A stretch of DNA of 64,000 bases from Streptomyces griseocarneus (GTDB lineage: Bacteria > Actinomycetota > Actinomycetes > Streptomycetales > Streptomycetaceae). The notes beneath the pieces were generated by a model. It ran no database searches and had not been told where the DNA came from. It worked only from the letters and a program-made list of their open reading frames with translations. Position numbers and translations under genes: made by a program. Positions 47,930 to 56,267 of the stretch are shown in pieces. The first letter of the stretch is position 1. Each line of letters starts with the position of its first letter. Location: assembly GCA_003674045.1 (NCBI GenBank), contig PENC01000024.1:62001-126000 (forward strand), written 5' to 3'.

Positions 47930-49356
47930 GACGCCCCGTCTCCTCGTCGCTGCCGGACGGCCGGTTCGTGCCCGGCGGTCCGGACGAGCGGCGCGGCGGC
48001 CTTCTCGATGGCGTCGACAAGGATCGTGCAGGCGGTGTCCGCCACGTCCTGGGTGACATTGAGCGGTGGCAGCATGCGGACGACGCAGTCGCCACGGCCG
48101 CCGAGTTCGACGATGAGGCCGTTGCGCAGGGCATGCTGCTGGACGGCGATGGCGAGGTCGGTGGCCGGGGCGCCGTTGTCCGGGACCGCCAGTTCCACGC
48201 CCCACATGAGGCCCAGGCCGCGGACCTCGCGCACCCAGGGGTTGTCACGGAGCCCGGCGAGACGGTGTGCGATCTGCGCGCCCCGGGCGCGGACGTTGGC
48301 GAGGACGCCCTCGTCCCGGACGATGCGCACGGCTTCGGCTCCCGCCGCGAAGGCGAGCTGGTTGCCGCGGAAGGTGCCGGTGTGGGCGCCGGGGGCCCAG
48401 ACGTCGAGTCGGCGGTCGTAGAAGATCATGGCGACGGGAGTGCCGATGCCGCTGAGCGCCTTGGAGGCGATGATGACGTCGGGCTCGATGTCGTAGTGCT
48501 CGAACGCGAACCAGGTGCCGGTACGGCCGCAGCCGGTCTGGACCTCGTCCACGACCAGCGGGATGCCCAGCTCCCGCGTCAGTTCCCGTACCCGGGTGAC
48601 GAAGTCGCGCCGTGCCGGGATCACGCCGCCCTCGCCCTGGACCAGCTCCATCACCACGGCGGCCGGTGCGGGCACGCCCCCGTTGGCGTCGTGCAGGGAG
48701 CGTTCCAGCAGCGCCACGCAGTTGGTGGCGCAGCTGTCCGGGGTCAGCTCGAGCGGGCAGCGCGCGCAGTAGGAGTAGGGGAAGAAGTGGGCGCCGGGCA
48801 TGCCGTTGGGGACCGGCTGCTTCTGCGAGACCAGGCCGGTGAGGGCCATGGCGGCGTGGCTGCTGCCGTGGAAGCCGCCCTGGAAGGAGACGATGTCACC
48901 GCGGCCGGTGGCGGTCTTGCACAGCTTCACGGCGGCGTCGACGGCGTTGGCTCCGGTGGGCCCGCACAGGTGGACCTTCATCCGGTCGCGCATCGCGGGG
49001 GGCAGCATCGAGATCTGGGCCTCGATGAAGGCGTCCTTGGCCGGGGTGGGGAAGTCCAGGCCATGGGTGAGCCGGGCGACCTGCTCGGTCACCGTCCGGA
49101 CGAGCTCGGGGTGGTTGTGGCCGAGGGAGAGCACCCCCGCGCCGCCGAGGAAGTCGATGAAGACGTTGCCGTCCACGTCCCGCACCCAGGGGCCCGAGCC
49201 CTGTTCCAGGGCGATGGGCAGCCGCCGTGGGTAGGTGCGGGCGTTGGACTCGCGGTGTTGCTGGCGTTCCAGCAGGTCGGCCGAGCGGGGGCCGGGGAGT
49301 TCGCCGTGGACGTGCGGACCGTGCCAGGTGGCGGGGTCCGTCAGGGGGACTGTCAT
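47926..49356 (-). CDS. Diaminobutyrate--2-oxoglutarate aminotransferase
   Basis: A 476-residue class III PLP aminotransferase. Features are GNVFIDFLGGAGVLSLGHNHPELV, the phosphate-binding CGPTGANAVDAAVKL, FQGGFHGSSHAAMALTG, the cofactor aspartate in LVVDEVQTGCGRTG, and the Schiff-base lysine in VIIASKALSGIGTPVAMI. The C-rich insert YSYCARCPLELTPDSCATNC is typical of the diaminobutyrate aminotransferase (EctB/DABA) group. It would convert aspartate semialdehyde to L-2,4-diaminobutyrate. It lies between the synthetase and aspartokinase genes in one operon and supplies the monomer inferred for the synthetase. No ectA or ectC is nearby, which argues against ectoine synthesis. Confidence 0.9.
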   Translation of the reverse strand: MTVPLTDPATWHGPHVHGELPGPRSADLLERQQHRESNARTYPRRLPIALEQGSGPWVRDVDGNVFIDFLGGAGVLSLGHNHPELVRTVTEQVARLTHGLDFPTPAKDAFIEAQISMLPPAMRDRMKVHLCGPTGANAVDAAVKLCKTATGRGDIVSFQGGFHGSSHAAMALTGLVSQKQPVPNGMPGAHFFPYSYCARCPLELTPDSCATNCVALLERSLHDANGGVPAPAAVVMELVQGEGGVIPARRDFVTRVRELTRELGIPLVVDEVQTGCGRTGTWFAFEHYDIEPDVIIASKALSGIGTPVAMIFYDRRLDVWAPGAHTGTFRGNQLAFAAGAEAVRIVRDEGVLANVRARGAQIAHRLAGLRDNPWVREVRGLGLMWGVELAVPDNGAPATDLAIAVQQHALRNGLIVELGGRGDCVVRMLPPLNVTQDVADTACTILVDAIEKAAAPLVRTAGHEPAVRQRRGDGAS

Positions 49357-49409
49357 GTCAACTCCGGTGTGTGGCGGGGGTGAAACGCTGGAGCGGTGAG
49401 CGGTGTGGT

Positions 49410-52400
49410 TCAGCAGGGGCGGGCGGGGATGCCCCGCCAGTCGCTGCCTGCGGGGAGCGACTCGCCCTTCATGACCAGGGAGAGCGCGTCCAGCGTGGTG
49501 TCGGTGCCGACGGTGGCGTCGTAGAGGACGACGCAGCGCGCGCCGATGGAGGCGCCGTCGCCGACGCGGACCCGGGACATCTTCATAACCCGGTCCTCGA
49601 ACAGATGGGTCTGGAGCGACGTGGCCTCGCCGACGGCGGCGTCGTCACCGACCTCGACCAGGTCGAACTCGGTCATGTAGGTGGTGTTCAGCCAGGTGCG
49701 GCGGCCGACCTTGGCGCCGAACAGGCGCATCACGGGGGCCATCCAGGGGCTGCCCGTGAGGAAGTTGACCAGGACGGGCACGACCAGGTTCTCGAAGAGC
49801 CCGGTGATCAGCTCGGTGCGCCGGACCCAGATGCCCCACAGCGGCTCGGTACGCGCCCGATACGTGCCGATGACAAGCCATTTGAGCACCACCACGACGA
49901 GTGTGGCCGCCACGGCCGCGCCCAGCAGCAGCGCGGGGGCCAGGGCCAGGACGGCGAGCGGTGAGGCGGTCCCGGCCAGGTGCCCCAGGGCGTAGAACAT
50001 GCCGAGGAGCGCGAGGCCCCCGATGGTGGCGGGCAGGGTGACCCGGAAGTATTCGATGGCCAGCCGGGCGGCGATGAGCCCGGGGGTGGGGGCGAACGTG
50101 TACTTCGCCGGGAACCTCCGGCTCTCCTCCCGGCGTGGCAGGAAGAGCGCGGGAGAGCCCAGCCATGTCGTCTCCGGCTCGGTGGCTCCTTCGGGGGCCA
50201 CCGAGTGGACGCCCAGCAGGCTGTTGTCCCCGATCCGGGAGGAGCCGGGCACCAGCGCGCCGTTGCCCACGAAGGCGCGGTCGCCGACGGTCGCCGGGGT
50301 GAGCGCGAACCGTCCCCGGTGGAAGACGGCCGGGCCGACGACCGAGATGTCGGCGACGAAGCTGCGCTCCCCGATCTCGAGCAGGTCGGGGTCGACGAAG
50401 CTGACGGTCGCCACCTCCGCCCAGCGGCCGGTGCGGGCGCCGAGCGCCCGCAGGAAGGGCACCAGGTAGAGAGTGGAGTACAGGGCGTGGGTGGTGGTGA
50501 GGCTGAGGGTCATCATGGCGTCGCCGGCCCACTTGGCCACCCCGCGCAGGCTGCGTTCGGCGTGGATGCCCGCCCTGCCCCGGGGGAGCAGGCCCCGCCT
50601 GACGAGGAACACCAGCAGGCAGGTGGCGACGGGTACCAGTGGCCCGGTCAGGGCGAGGGAGGCGAGCGCGGCCCACGGTCCCGCGGTCATCACGAGGTGG
50701 CCGGTGAGGAGCGCGCCGGGCAGGAGCACGGCCGACGGGGCGAGAGCCAGCAGCAGTGCCCCCACGGCGTAGCAGGCGAGGACGTGCGGCGGCCAGCCGC
50801 GCCCGTCGGCGGCGCGTTCGAGTTCGGCCAGGAGGGCCGGCTTGCCGTCCTTCGGGGCGGCGGGGGAACCGGCCCAGAACTCTCCGTCGGGAACGATGTG
50901 CCCGGCGGGCAGCAGGGTCTGGTCGCCGAGCGCGGCGCCGTCGCCGAGCCGGGAGCCCGGCAGGAGGAGGCTGTTGGTGCCGACATGGCTGCCGGCGCCC
51001 AGGGTGACGGGGGCGAGTCGCAGCCAGCCGTCGGCGACGGAGAAGGGCTGGACGCGGGCACCGTAACCGATGCTCGACCCGGCTCCGATGCTCACCAGGG
51101 ACGGCACCGCGGGCGGGGTGGCGATGTGGCAGTGGCGGCCCACCTTCGCGCCCAGCAGGCGGAGGTAGGGCGGCAGCAGCGGGGAGCCGGACAGCACGGT
51201 CACGGGCGAGGTCGCCAGTACCTTGCCGTACAGCCAGAACCGCAGGTAGGTCACGCCCCACAGCGGATACCAGCCCGGTGCGACGCCGGCCATCAGCAGC
51301 CTGCCCGCCAGGAGAGGCAACACCAGCATCTCGGCGAGCAGCCAGGCCGCGTCGACGGCGAAGAAGCCGGCGTAGTCCAGGTGGACCAGGGCGGAGAGCG
51401 GCCCGATGGCGTGGATGCCGGGGGCCGGTGCGCCGAAGCCGGCGGACAGCCGGTAGCCGAGCACCACCACCGGCAGGCTCATCGCCAGTATCCACAGGTA
51501 GAGACCGGCGAGTTGGGCAAGGCCACAGGCCCACACCCGGGCCGAGGAGTGACGGCGGGGCTCCGGGGTGTCGGGAGCGGCCGTCGGCTGCGGCCGGGTG
51601 GTGGCACGGTTCTGCAGGAAGCCCGCGAGGGAGCGGACGGTGGGGTGGGCGTAGAGGTCGCCCATCGCCACGTCCCGCAGCCCGGGTTCGCCGCGCAGCC
51701 GGGAGACCAGCCGGGCCGCGGCCATGGAGTGACCGCCGAGGTCGCAGAAGAAGTCGTCGTCGGTGGACAGTTCCGCGGTGCCGAGCACCTCGCCCCAGAG
51801 CGCGGCGAGCTTGTGCTCCAGGTCGGTTCCGGGAGCCGTGCGCGCGCCGGCTCTGCGGCCGAAAGGCGGCGAGGCGGGGGCTGGCAGCCGTTTCCGGTCG
51901 ACCTTGTCGGCAGCGAGCATGGGCAGCGCGTCGAGGACCTCGACGAAGGCGGGGATCATATAGGTGGGCAGCCGTCTGCGGAGCGAGGCGTGCAGCCGGT
52001 GGCGGAGCTCGTCCTCGTCCCGGCGGGCACGGGGCGCGCTCAGCGTGAGGTAGCCGATGAGGTCCTGGGCCCTGCCGTCGATCTCCCGGGGGACGACCAC
52101 CGCGTTCTCCACGGCCTCGTCCTCGCGCAGGATCTCCTCGATCTCCGCGCATTCGATGCGGTAGCCGCGGATCTTGACCTGGGTGTCGACCCGGCCGAGG
52201 TACTCGATCTCCCCGGTGGGCGTGACACGCGCCAGGTCGCCGGTGCGGTACAGGCGCGGGGCCTCGGCACGGTCCTCCGCCACGGGATTGGTGATGAACT
52301 TCTCGGCGGTCAGCTCGGGCCGGTTCACATAGCCGACGGCGACGCCGGGGCCGCCGACGCAGAGTTCGCCCTCCGCGCCGTCGGGCAGCAGGCGCAGGTG

Positions 52401-53456
52401 CTCGTCGAGGACGTAGACCCGGTAGGTGGGCAGCGGCCGGCCGATGGTGACGGGCTGTTCCGGCCGCAGTTCGCCGCAGGTCGCCGTGACCGTCGACTCG
52501 GTGGGCCCGTAGGCGTTGAGGACACGTCTGTCGTCGCGCGCCCAGCGGCGCACCAGGTCACGGGGGCACGCCTCACCGCTCACCAAGAGGCTGCGCAGGG
52601 CCGGCAGTTCGTCGTCGATGGTGGTGAGGAGGGTCGGCACACAGCACAGCACGGTGATGGCGTGCTCGGCCAGGAACGCGCTCAGCCCCTGGCCGACCCG
52701 GCGGTCGTCGTTCGGCCCGGCGTGGAGCGTGGCACCGGCGACCCAGGCCGGCCAGATCTCCTCGACCGAGAAGTCGAACGCGAGCGAGAGCCCCTGATAG
52801 ACACGGTCGTCCGCGCGGACCCCGTAGACGGGGGTGGCCACCCGCAGGAAGTTGACGATGTTGGCATGGCTGACCGCCACCCCCTTGGGCCGCCCCGTGG
52901 TGCCCGAGGTGTAGATCACGTAGCACAGGGCGGACGGGTCGCGCAGGACCCCGGGGCGGCCGTCGGGCGCACGGTCCAGCTTTCCCCGCACCGCGTCGAT
53001 GTCGAGCACGGGGCAGTCGGTGTCCGCCGTGCGGTCGCGCAGGCCGGAGGTGCTGATCAGGAGGCTCAGCCCGGCGTCCCGGGCGATGAACGCCACCCGG
53101 TCGGCGGGGAACGACGGGTCGAGCGGGACGTAGGCGGCGCCGGCCTTGAGCACGCCGAGCAGGGTGACGTAGGTGTGCGGGGAACGGTCGAGGAGAATCC
53201 CGACCGCGCTCCCCTCCCCCACGCCCCGCTCGCCGAGGAAATGGGCCAGCTGGTTGGCACGGCGATCGAGCTGGGCGTAGGTGAGCCCGACCGCCCCGCA
53301 GACGACGGCGACCGCTTCCGGGCTGCGGTCACAGGTGCGTTCGAAGAATTCCGGCAGAAATCGGATGGGGCCGATGCCACTCTCCTCGCCCCCATCAGCA
53401 ATTTGTACGGAAAGAGTCGTCAAGGAACACGACGGGACAATACTCGTATGGGTCAC
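49410..53456 (-). CDS. Poly(amino acid) synthetase of the epsilon-poly-L-lysine synthetase type (A-T-membrane NRPS)
   Basis: A 1348-residue single-module membrane NRPS. The adenylation domain (about 30-525) has YTSGTTGRPKG (182-192), NAYGPTE (314-320), YRTGD (403-407) and the A10 lysine K518. The carrier domain has the phosphopantetheine serine S577 in LGGHS. From about 640, membrane helices alternate with left-handed-beta-helix-like acyltransferase segments (VSIGAGSSIGYGARVQPFS, LEIGERSFVADISVVGP, VRVGDGASIGARCVVLYDATVG). This is the layout of epsilon-poly-L-lysine synthetase, which lacks a thioesterase. D228 in FDFSVEEIW is the amino-group anchor, and E232 at the next pocket position is compatible with a cationic substrate. 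The GTG at 53456 has AGGGGTGG upstream. Confidence 0.9.
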   Translation of the reverse strand: MTHTSIVPSCSLTTLSVQIADGGEESGIGPIRFLPEFFERTCDRSPEAVAVVCGAVGLTYAQLDRRANQLAHFLGERGVGEGSAVGILLDRSPHTYVTLLGVLKAGAAYVPLDPSFPADRVAFIARDAGLSLLISTSGLRDRTADTDCPVLDIDAVRGKLDRAPDGRPGVLRDPSALCYVIYTSGTTGRPKGVAVSHANIVNFLRVATPVYGVRADDRVYQGLSLAFDFSVEEIWPAWVAGATLHAGPNDDRRVGQGLSAFLAEHAITVLCCVPTLLTTIDDELPALRSLLVSGEACPRDLVRRWARDDRRVLNAYGPTESTVTATCGELRPEQPVTIGRPLPTYRVYVLDEHLRLLPDGAEGELCVGGPGVAVGYVNRPELTAEKFITNPVAEDRAEAPRLYRTGDLARVTPTGEIEYLGRVDTQVKIRGYRIECAEIEEILREDEAVENAVVVPREIDGRAQDLIGYLTLSAPRARRDEDELRHRLHASLRRRLPTYMIPAFVEVLDALPMLAADKVDRKRLPAPASPPFGRRAGARTAPGTDLEHKLAALWGEVLGTAELSTDDDFFCDLGGHSMAAARLVSRLRGEPGLRDVAMGDLYAHPTVRSLAGFLQNRATTRPQPTAAPDTPEPRRHSSARVWACGLAQLAGLYLWILAMSLPVVVLGYRLSAGFGAPAPGIHAIGPLSALVHLDYAGFFAVDAAWLLAEMLVLPLLAGRLLMAGVAPGWYPLWGVTYLRFWLYGKVLATSPVTVLSGSPLLPPYLRLLGAKVGRHCHIATPPAVPSLVSIGAGSSIGYGARVQPFSVADGWLRLAPVTLGAGSHVGTNSLLLPGSRLGDGAALGDQTLLPAGHIVPDGEFWAGSPAAPKDGKPALLAELERAADGRGWPPHVLACYAVGALLLALAPSAVLLPGALLTGHLVMTAGPWAALASLALTGPLVPVATCLLVFLVRRGLLPRGRAGIHAERSLRGVAKWAGDAMMTLSLTTTHALYSTLYLVPFLRALGARTGRWAEVATVSFVDPDLLEIGERSFVADISVVGPAVFHRGRFALTPATVGDRAFVGNGALVPGSSRIGDNSLLGVHSVAPEGATEPETTWLGSPALFLPRREESRRFPAKYTFAPTPGLIAARLAIEYFRVTLPATIGGLALLGMFYALGHLAGTASPLAVLALAPALLLGAAVAATLVVVVLKWLVIGTYRARTEPLWGIWVRRTELITGLFENLVVPVLVNFLTGSPWMAPVMRLFGAKVGRRTWLNTTYMTEFDLVEVGDDAAVGEATSLQTHLFEDRVMKMSRVRVGDGASIGARCVVLYDATVGTDTTLDALSLVMKGESLPAGSDWRGIPARPC

Positions 53457-53535
53457 TGACCACCCCTGAGGGATTGACACCGGTACTTCCGCGGGGACTT
53501 CCGGGCCGGTTTCCGCGCATACGCGTAGCACTGAT

Positions 53536-53553
53536 CCGGAAAGCGTTTTCCGG
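53536..53553. promoter_or_regulatory. Palindrome upstream of the poly(amino acid) synthetase
   Basis: Perfect arms CCGGAAA and TTTCCGG around GCGT, 80 nt upstream of the synthetase start. It is a candidate operator for a dimeric regulator of the operon. Confidence 0.45.
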
Positions 53554-54120
53554 CATCTTTACGCAAGCGGCCCGTGCCCATTGAGGCGCCTGCAACCTAG
53601 GCGCCCACGGAGACGGGGAACAGGAGAGTTCCGGCCATTGCGGAACCTTCGTACCCACTGGTACGGACCATTCTCCGGCGTCTGCACGTGTGCCGGCCCC
53701 GTCGAATATCGAGGTCACGGGCGGCCGTGCATCCTTGACGATCCACGAACAGACCTGACGGTCCGGTTTTCCGGCTGGCGAAATTCCGCCGTTCACCGCA
53801 CCGGGCAGGCAAAAACTCTGCCCAGTTCCCTTGTATGCCGTAAACGCCCGCCAAAGGAGAGCCGACGAAAATCCCATATCCTCAAGATTCCCCGCACGCC
53901 CGCCCACCGGACCCTGGAACAGGGATTTCCCCGCCGCGGGCGAGGAATGGAAACGCCACGGCCCGGCATGCTCCGCGTGACCCCCGATCGCGCGGTGACG
54001 CGACCGGACGAGGGGCAGGTGGCCGGGGGGCCCGCCGACACCCCGCCCGGACGCCCGGGCACTCGCACTCCCCGGCACACGTCGCCGTGACCGGCCGGGC
54101 CCGCCCCTGGAAACAAACCC

Positions 54121-54162
54121 TTTACACAAGTAAAGAACACGCTATAGAAAGGTAAAGATCAC
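54121..54162 (+). promoter_or_regulatory. Promoter with flanking direct repeats for the peptide gene
   Basis: TTTACA (54121-54126), a 16-nt spacer, then TATAGA (54143-54148) is a good sigma-70-like promoter in an AT-rich island. An 11-nt direct repeat, GTAAAGAACAC (54130-54140) and GTAAAGATCAC (54152-54162), flanks the -10 with a 22-nt period, two helical turns, as expected for a tandemly bound regulator. Confidence 0.55.
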
Positions 54163-54203
54163 CGACCGGGGCTGCTCGCTTCGACCCGCGCAGCCCCGGT
54201 CGG
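54162..54203 (+). promoter_or_regulatory. Leader hairpin of the peptide gene
   Basis: A perfect 13-bp stem (54162-54174 with 54191-54203) with a 16-nt loop ends 38 nt before the start codon. It could be a 5' stabiliser or an attenuator; there is no U-run directly after it. Confidence 0.55.
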
Positions 54204-54241
54204 CGTGTGACCACGCACAGCACCACCAAGGGGGCACTGAC

Positions 54242-54790
54242 GTGTCGACAGCCATGTTCTCGCGCACCGCGCTGCGCCGGATCGCCATCACCGTCGCCGG
54301 GTTCACCGCGGCGAGCGTCTTCGTGAGCGCGGGGGCCGCGCACGCGGCCTCGGCCACCGCCACGACCGCGGCGGACGAGCGGGCCGAGGCCGCCGTGACG
54401 GCGCCGGAGCGGTGTGCCGAACCGCTCACCGACGAGCAGCTCCGGTTCATCAACGACCGGCTCGGCCCGGAGGCCGAACTGGAGATCGTCGACGCGCTCG
54501 CCTCCTCGGGCGACGGAAGCGGCCGGACCAAGCGGGCCCTGCCGATCGCGGCCGCCGCGATCGCCGCTGCCGCCTGGTGCGCGCGCGGGGCCGTGGCCAG
54601 CGTCCCCACCTCCGTGCTGAGCGACGTCGCCGACGGCAAGTTCTCCGGCAAGGGCACCTACGCGAAGAACGCCATCATCGGCTGCCTCGGCGGCGAGATC
54701 GGCGGCTGGGCCTGGAAGGTCCTGCCCGGCTGGGTCAAGAACAAGGCCGTGGCCGCCGTCGCGGCCTTCATCATCAAGTACATCCGCTAG
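54242..54790 (+). CDS. Secreted hydrophobic peptide precursor, putative bacteriocin
   Basis: A 182-residue precursor. A Sec signal (residues 1-36, ending AAHAA) is followed by an acidic proregion (TTAADERAEAAVTAPERCAEPLTDEQLRFINDRLGPEAELEIVDALASSG). After a basic site, GRTKR (94-98), comes an 84-residue cationic, hydrophobic part with helices PIAAAAIAAAAW, NAIIGCLGGEIGGWAW and AVAAVAAFIIKYIR, rich in Ala/Ile/Gly/Trp and with Cys113 and Cys148 able to pair. This resembles membrane-active killing peptides such as processed SDP or circular bacteriocins in character, not clear homology. The GTG has AAGGGGG 7 nt upstream. An SdpI-like gene follows. Confidence 0.6.
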   Translation: MSTAMFSRTALRRIAITVAGFTAASVFVSAGAAHAASATATTAADERAEAAVTAPERCAEPLTDEQLRFINDRLGPEAELEIVDALASSGDGSGRTKRALPIAAAAIAAAAWCARGAVASVPTSVLSDVADGKFSGKGTYAKNAIIGCLGGEIGGWAWKVLPGWVKNKAVAAVAAFIIKYIR

Positions 54791-54796
54791 TCGCGC

Positions 54797-54834
54797 ACCG
54801 TGCGGCGGGGCCCGGAACGGCCCCGCCGCACGGT
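54797..54834 (+). terminator. Hairpin between peptide and immunity genes
   Basis: A perfect 16-bp stem (54797-54812 with 54819-54834) with a 6-nt loop starts 6 nt after the peptide stop and ends 24 nt before the next start. There is no T-run. It could be a partial terminator or 3' stabiliser setting a high peptide-to-immunity ratio. Confidence 0.7.
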
Positions 54835-54858
54835 CGCACGTTCCGGAACGGGCACACG

Positions 54859-55206
54859 ATGGCTTTCCTCATGTTCACCGGCTTCGTCCTGCTGGGCCTG
54901 GTGTCACTGCTGGCCGCGGTCACCGGCCGTCGCGGGCACGTCTGCGACAGGAACCGTGGCTATCGCGTGCCCGCCGCCGTCGCGGCGGACCCCCGTCTGG
55001 CGAAGAAGGCCAACGACCTCGTCGCCTTCTGGTGCACGGGCGCCGCCTTCCTCAGCGTCCCCCCGCTGATCCCGCTCCTCCTCCGCCTGACCGGCGACGG
55101 ACGGGAGGACTTCTCCGTCCCGGTCCTCCTGGCGATCGCGGCCTACGGTTTCCTGGTCGTCGTCATCGGCCGCTACCCGTTCGAGAAGATCAGGCGCATG
55201 GGGTGA
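54859..55206 (+). CDS. SdpI-like small membrane protein, putative immunity protein
   Basis: A 115-residue protein with three membrane helices (FLMFTGFVLLGLVSLLAAV, AFWCTGAAFLSVPPLIPLLLRL, VPVLLAIAAYGFLVVVIG). After the first helix lies CDRNRGYRVPAAVAADPRLAKKANDLVAFW, matching the SdpI signature (xNxxxGxRxPxtxxxxxxWxxANrxxG), though the usual Trp is replaced. SdpI is the immunity protein against the SDP killing peptide of Bacillus. Its position just after a secreted hydrophobic peptide gene fits an immunity role. GGAACGGG lies upstream of the ATG. Confidence 0.6.
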   Translation: MAFLMFTGFVLLGLVSLLAAVTGRRGHVCDRNRGYRVPAAVAADPRLAKKANDLVAFWCTGAAFLSVPPLIPLLLRLTGDGREDFSVPVLLAIAAYGFLVVVIGRYPFEKIRRMG

Positions 55207-55239
55207 GCACCGGGCCCGCCCCGCGGGAGGGAGCAGCAC

Positions 55240-56241
55240 ATGGAAGAGCGCGTCCTGGGAACGAACGGCCCCGCCGTGTCGGCCATCGGCCTCGGGTGCA
55301 TGGGGATGTCGGTCGCCTACGGCACTCCGGACGACGCCGAGTCGTTCCGCACCCTGGACCTCGCCGCCGAGCTGGGGGTCACACTGCTGGACACGGCGGA
55401 CGCGTACGGCCGCGGGGCCAACGAGGAGCTGCTGGGCGACTGGCTGCGCCGACGGCCCGGCCGCCGGGAGCGCGTGGTGCTCGCCACGAAGTTCGGCCTG
55501 CGGCACGACGCGGCCACGGGGCGCGTGGGGGACGTCGACACGTCGGCGGCGTACGTCGGGCCCGCGTGCCACGCGTCGCTGCGCCGCCTCGGCACGGACC
55601 ACATCGACCTCTATTACGCGCACCGGCGCGACCCGGAGGTCCCCATCGAGGAAACCGTGGGCGCCATGGCCGCGTTGGTGGCGGAGGGCAGCGTCCGCTT
55701 CCTCGGTCTGAGCGAGGTCAGCCCCGCGACGCTGCGCCGGGCCCACGCCGTTCACCCCATCAGCGCGGTGCAGGTGGAGTACTCCCTCTTCACACGGGAC
55801 GTGGTCGAAGGGGAACTCCTCACGGTCTGCCGCGAGCTGGGCATCACCGTCGTCGCCTACTCCCCGCTCGGCAGGGCCATGCTGACGGGAACGATCACCT
55901 CGCGCGAGGACCTCACCGCACAGGACAACCGCAGGCGCTGGCCCCGCTTCGACGAGGAGAACCTCACCCGGAACATGGCCCTCGTGGCCGCCGTACGGGA
56001 CGTCGCCTCGCGCATCGGCTGCTCGCCCGCGCAGGCGGCCCTCGCGTGGCTCCTCGCGCAAGGGGACGACATCGTCCCCATCCCCGGCGCCAAGCGGCGG
56101 AGCCACCTGACCGAGAACGCCGCGGCGGCGGACATCCGACCGGGCCCGGACGTACTCGCGCTGCTGCGCGCGGCCGTGCCCGCGGAGGCCGTTGCCGGGG
56201 AGCGGTACCCGGAGCAGGCGCTCAGGCGGCTGGGGCACTGA
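55240..56241 (+). CDS. Aldo/keto reductase
   Basis: A 333-residue NADPH-dependent TIM-barrel reductase. The catalytic tetrad is visible: Asp and Tyr in LLDTADAYGRGANEELLG, Lys in VVLATKFGL, and His in IDLYYAHRRDPEVPIEETVGAM. YSPLGRAMLTG and VPIPGAKRRSHLTEN complete the cofactor site. It is closest in style to AKR11/13-type enzymes (YajO/perakine reductase-like). The substrate is unknown. GGGAGG lies 9 nt before the ATG. It follows the immunity-like gene by 33 nt and could be transcribed with it, but functional linkage is not evident. Confidence 0.9.
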   Translation: MEERVLGTNGPAVSAIGLGCMGMSVAYGTPDDAESFRTLDLAAELGVTLLDTADAYGRGANEELLGDWLRRRPGRRERVVLATKFGLRHDAATGRVGDVDTSAAYVGPACHASLRRLGTDHIDLYYAHRRDPEVPIEETVGAMAALVAEGSVRFLGLSEVSPATLRRAHAVHPISAVQVEYSLFTRDVVEGELLTVCRELGITVVAYSPLGRAMLTGTITSREDLTAQDNRRRWPRFDEENLTRNMALVAAVRDVASRIGCSPAQAALAWLLAQGDDIVPIPGAKRRSHLTENAAAADIRPGPDVLALLRAAVPAEAVAGERYPEQALRRLGH

Positions 56242-56267
56242 TCCGGTAGTACGTACAGGGGCCGGGC

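Larger units (their letters stand above)
53457..54241. other. Long non-coding region between the synthetase operon and the peptide gene
   Basis: About 785 nt without a gene that I can support; open frames here have poor codon use. It holds the synthetase promoter side, the palindrome at 53536-53553, lower-GC sequence (53520-53560 and 53640-53880), and at the right end the promoter, repeats and hairpin of the divergent peptide gene. The size suggests multi-factor regulation or an unannotated small RNA. Confidence 0.5.

Noticed and set aside
47926..49356. Ectoine biosynthesis (EctB) as the role of the aminotransferase
   Set aside because: No ectA or ectC neighbours; the gene is coupled to an aspartokinase and follows a poly(amino acid) synthetase, which fits monomer supply better.
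53581..54090. Open frame of 169 codons on the plus strand in the spacer before the peptide gene
   Set aside because: Arg/Pro-rich composition typical of random GC-rich frames, no ribosome site, and codon third-position pattern unlike neighbours.
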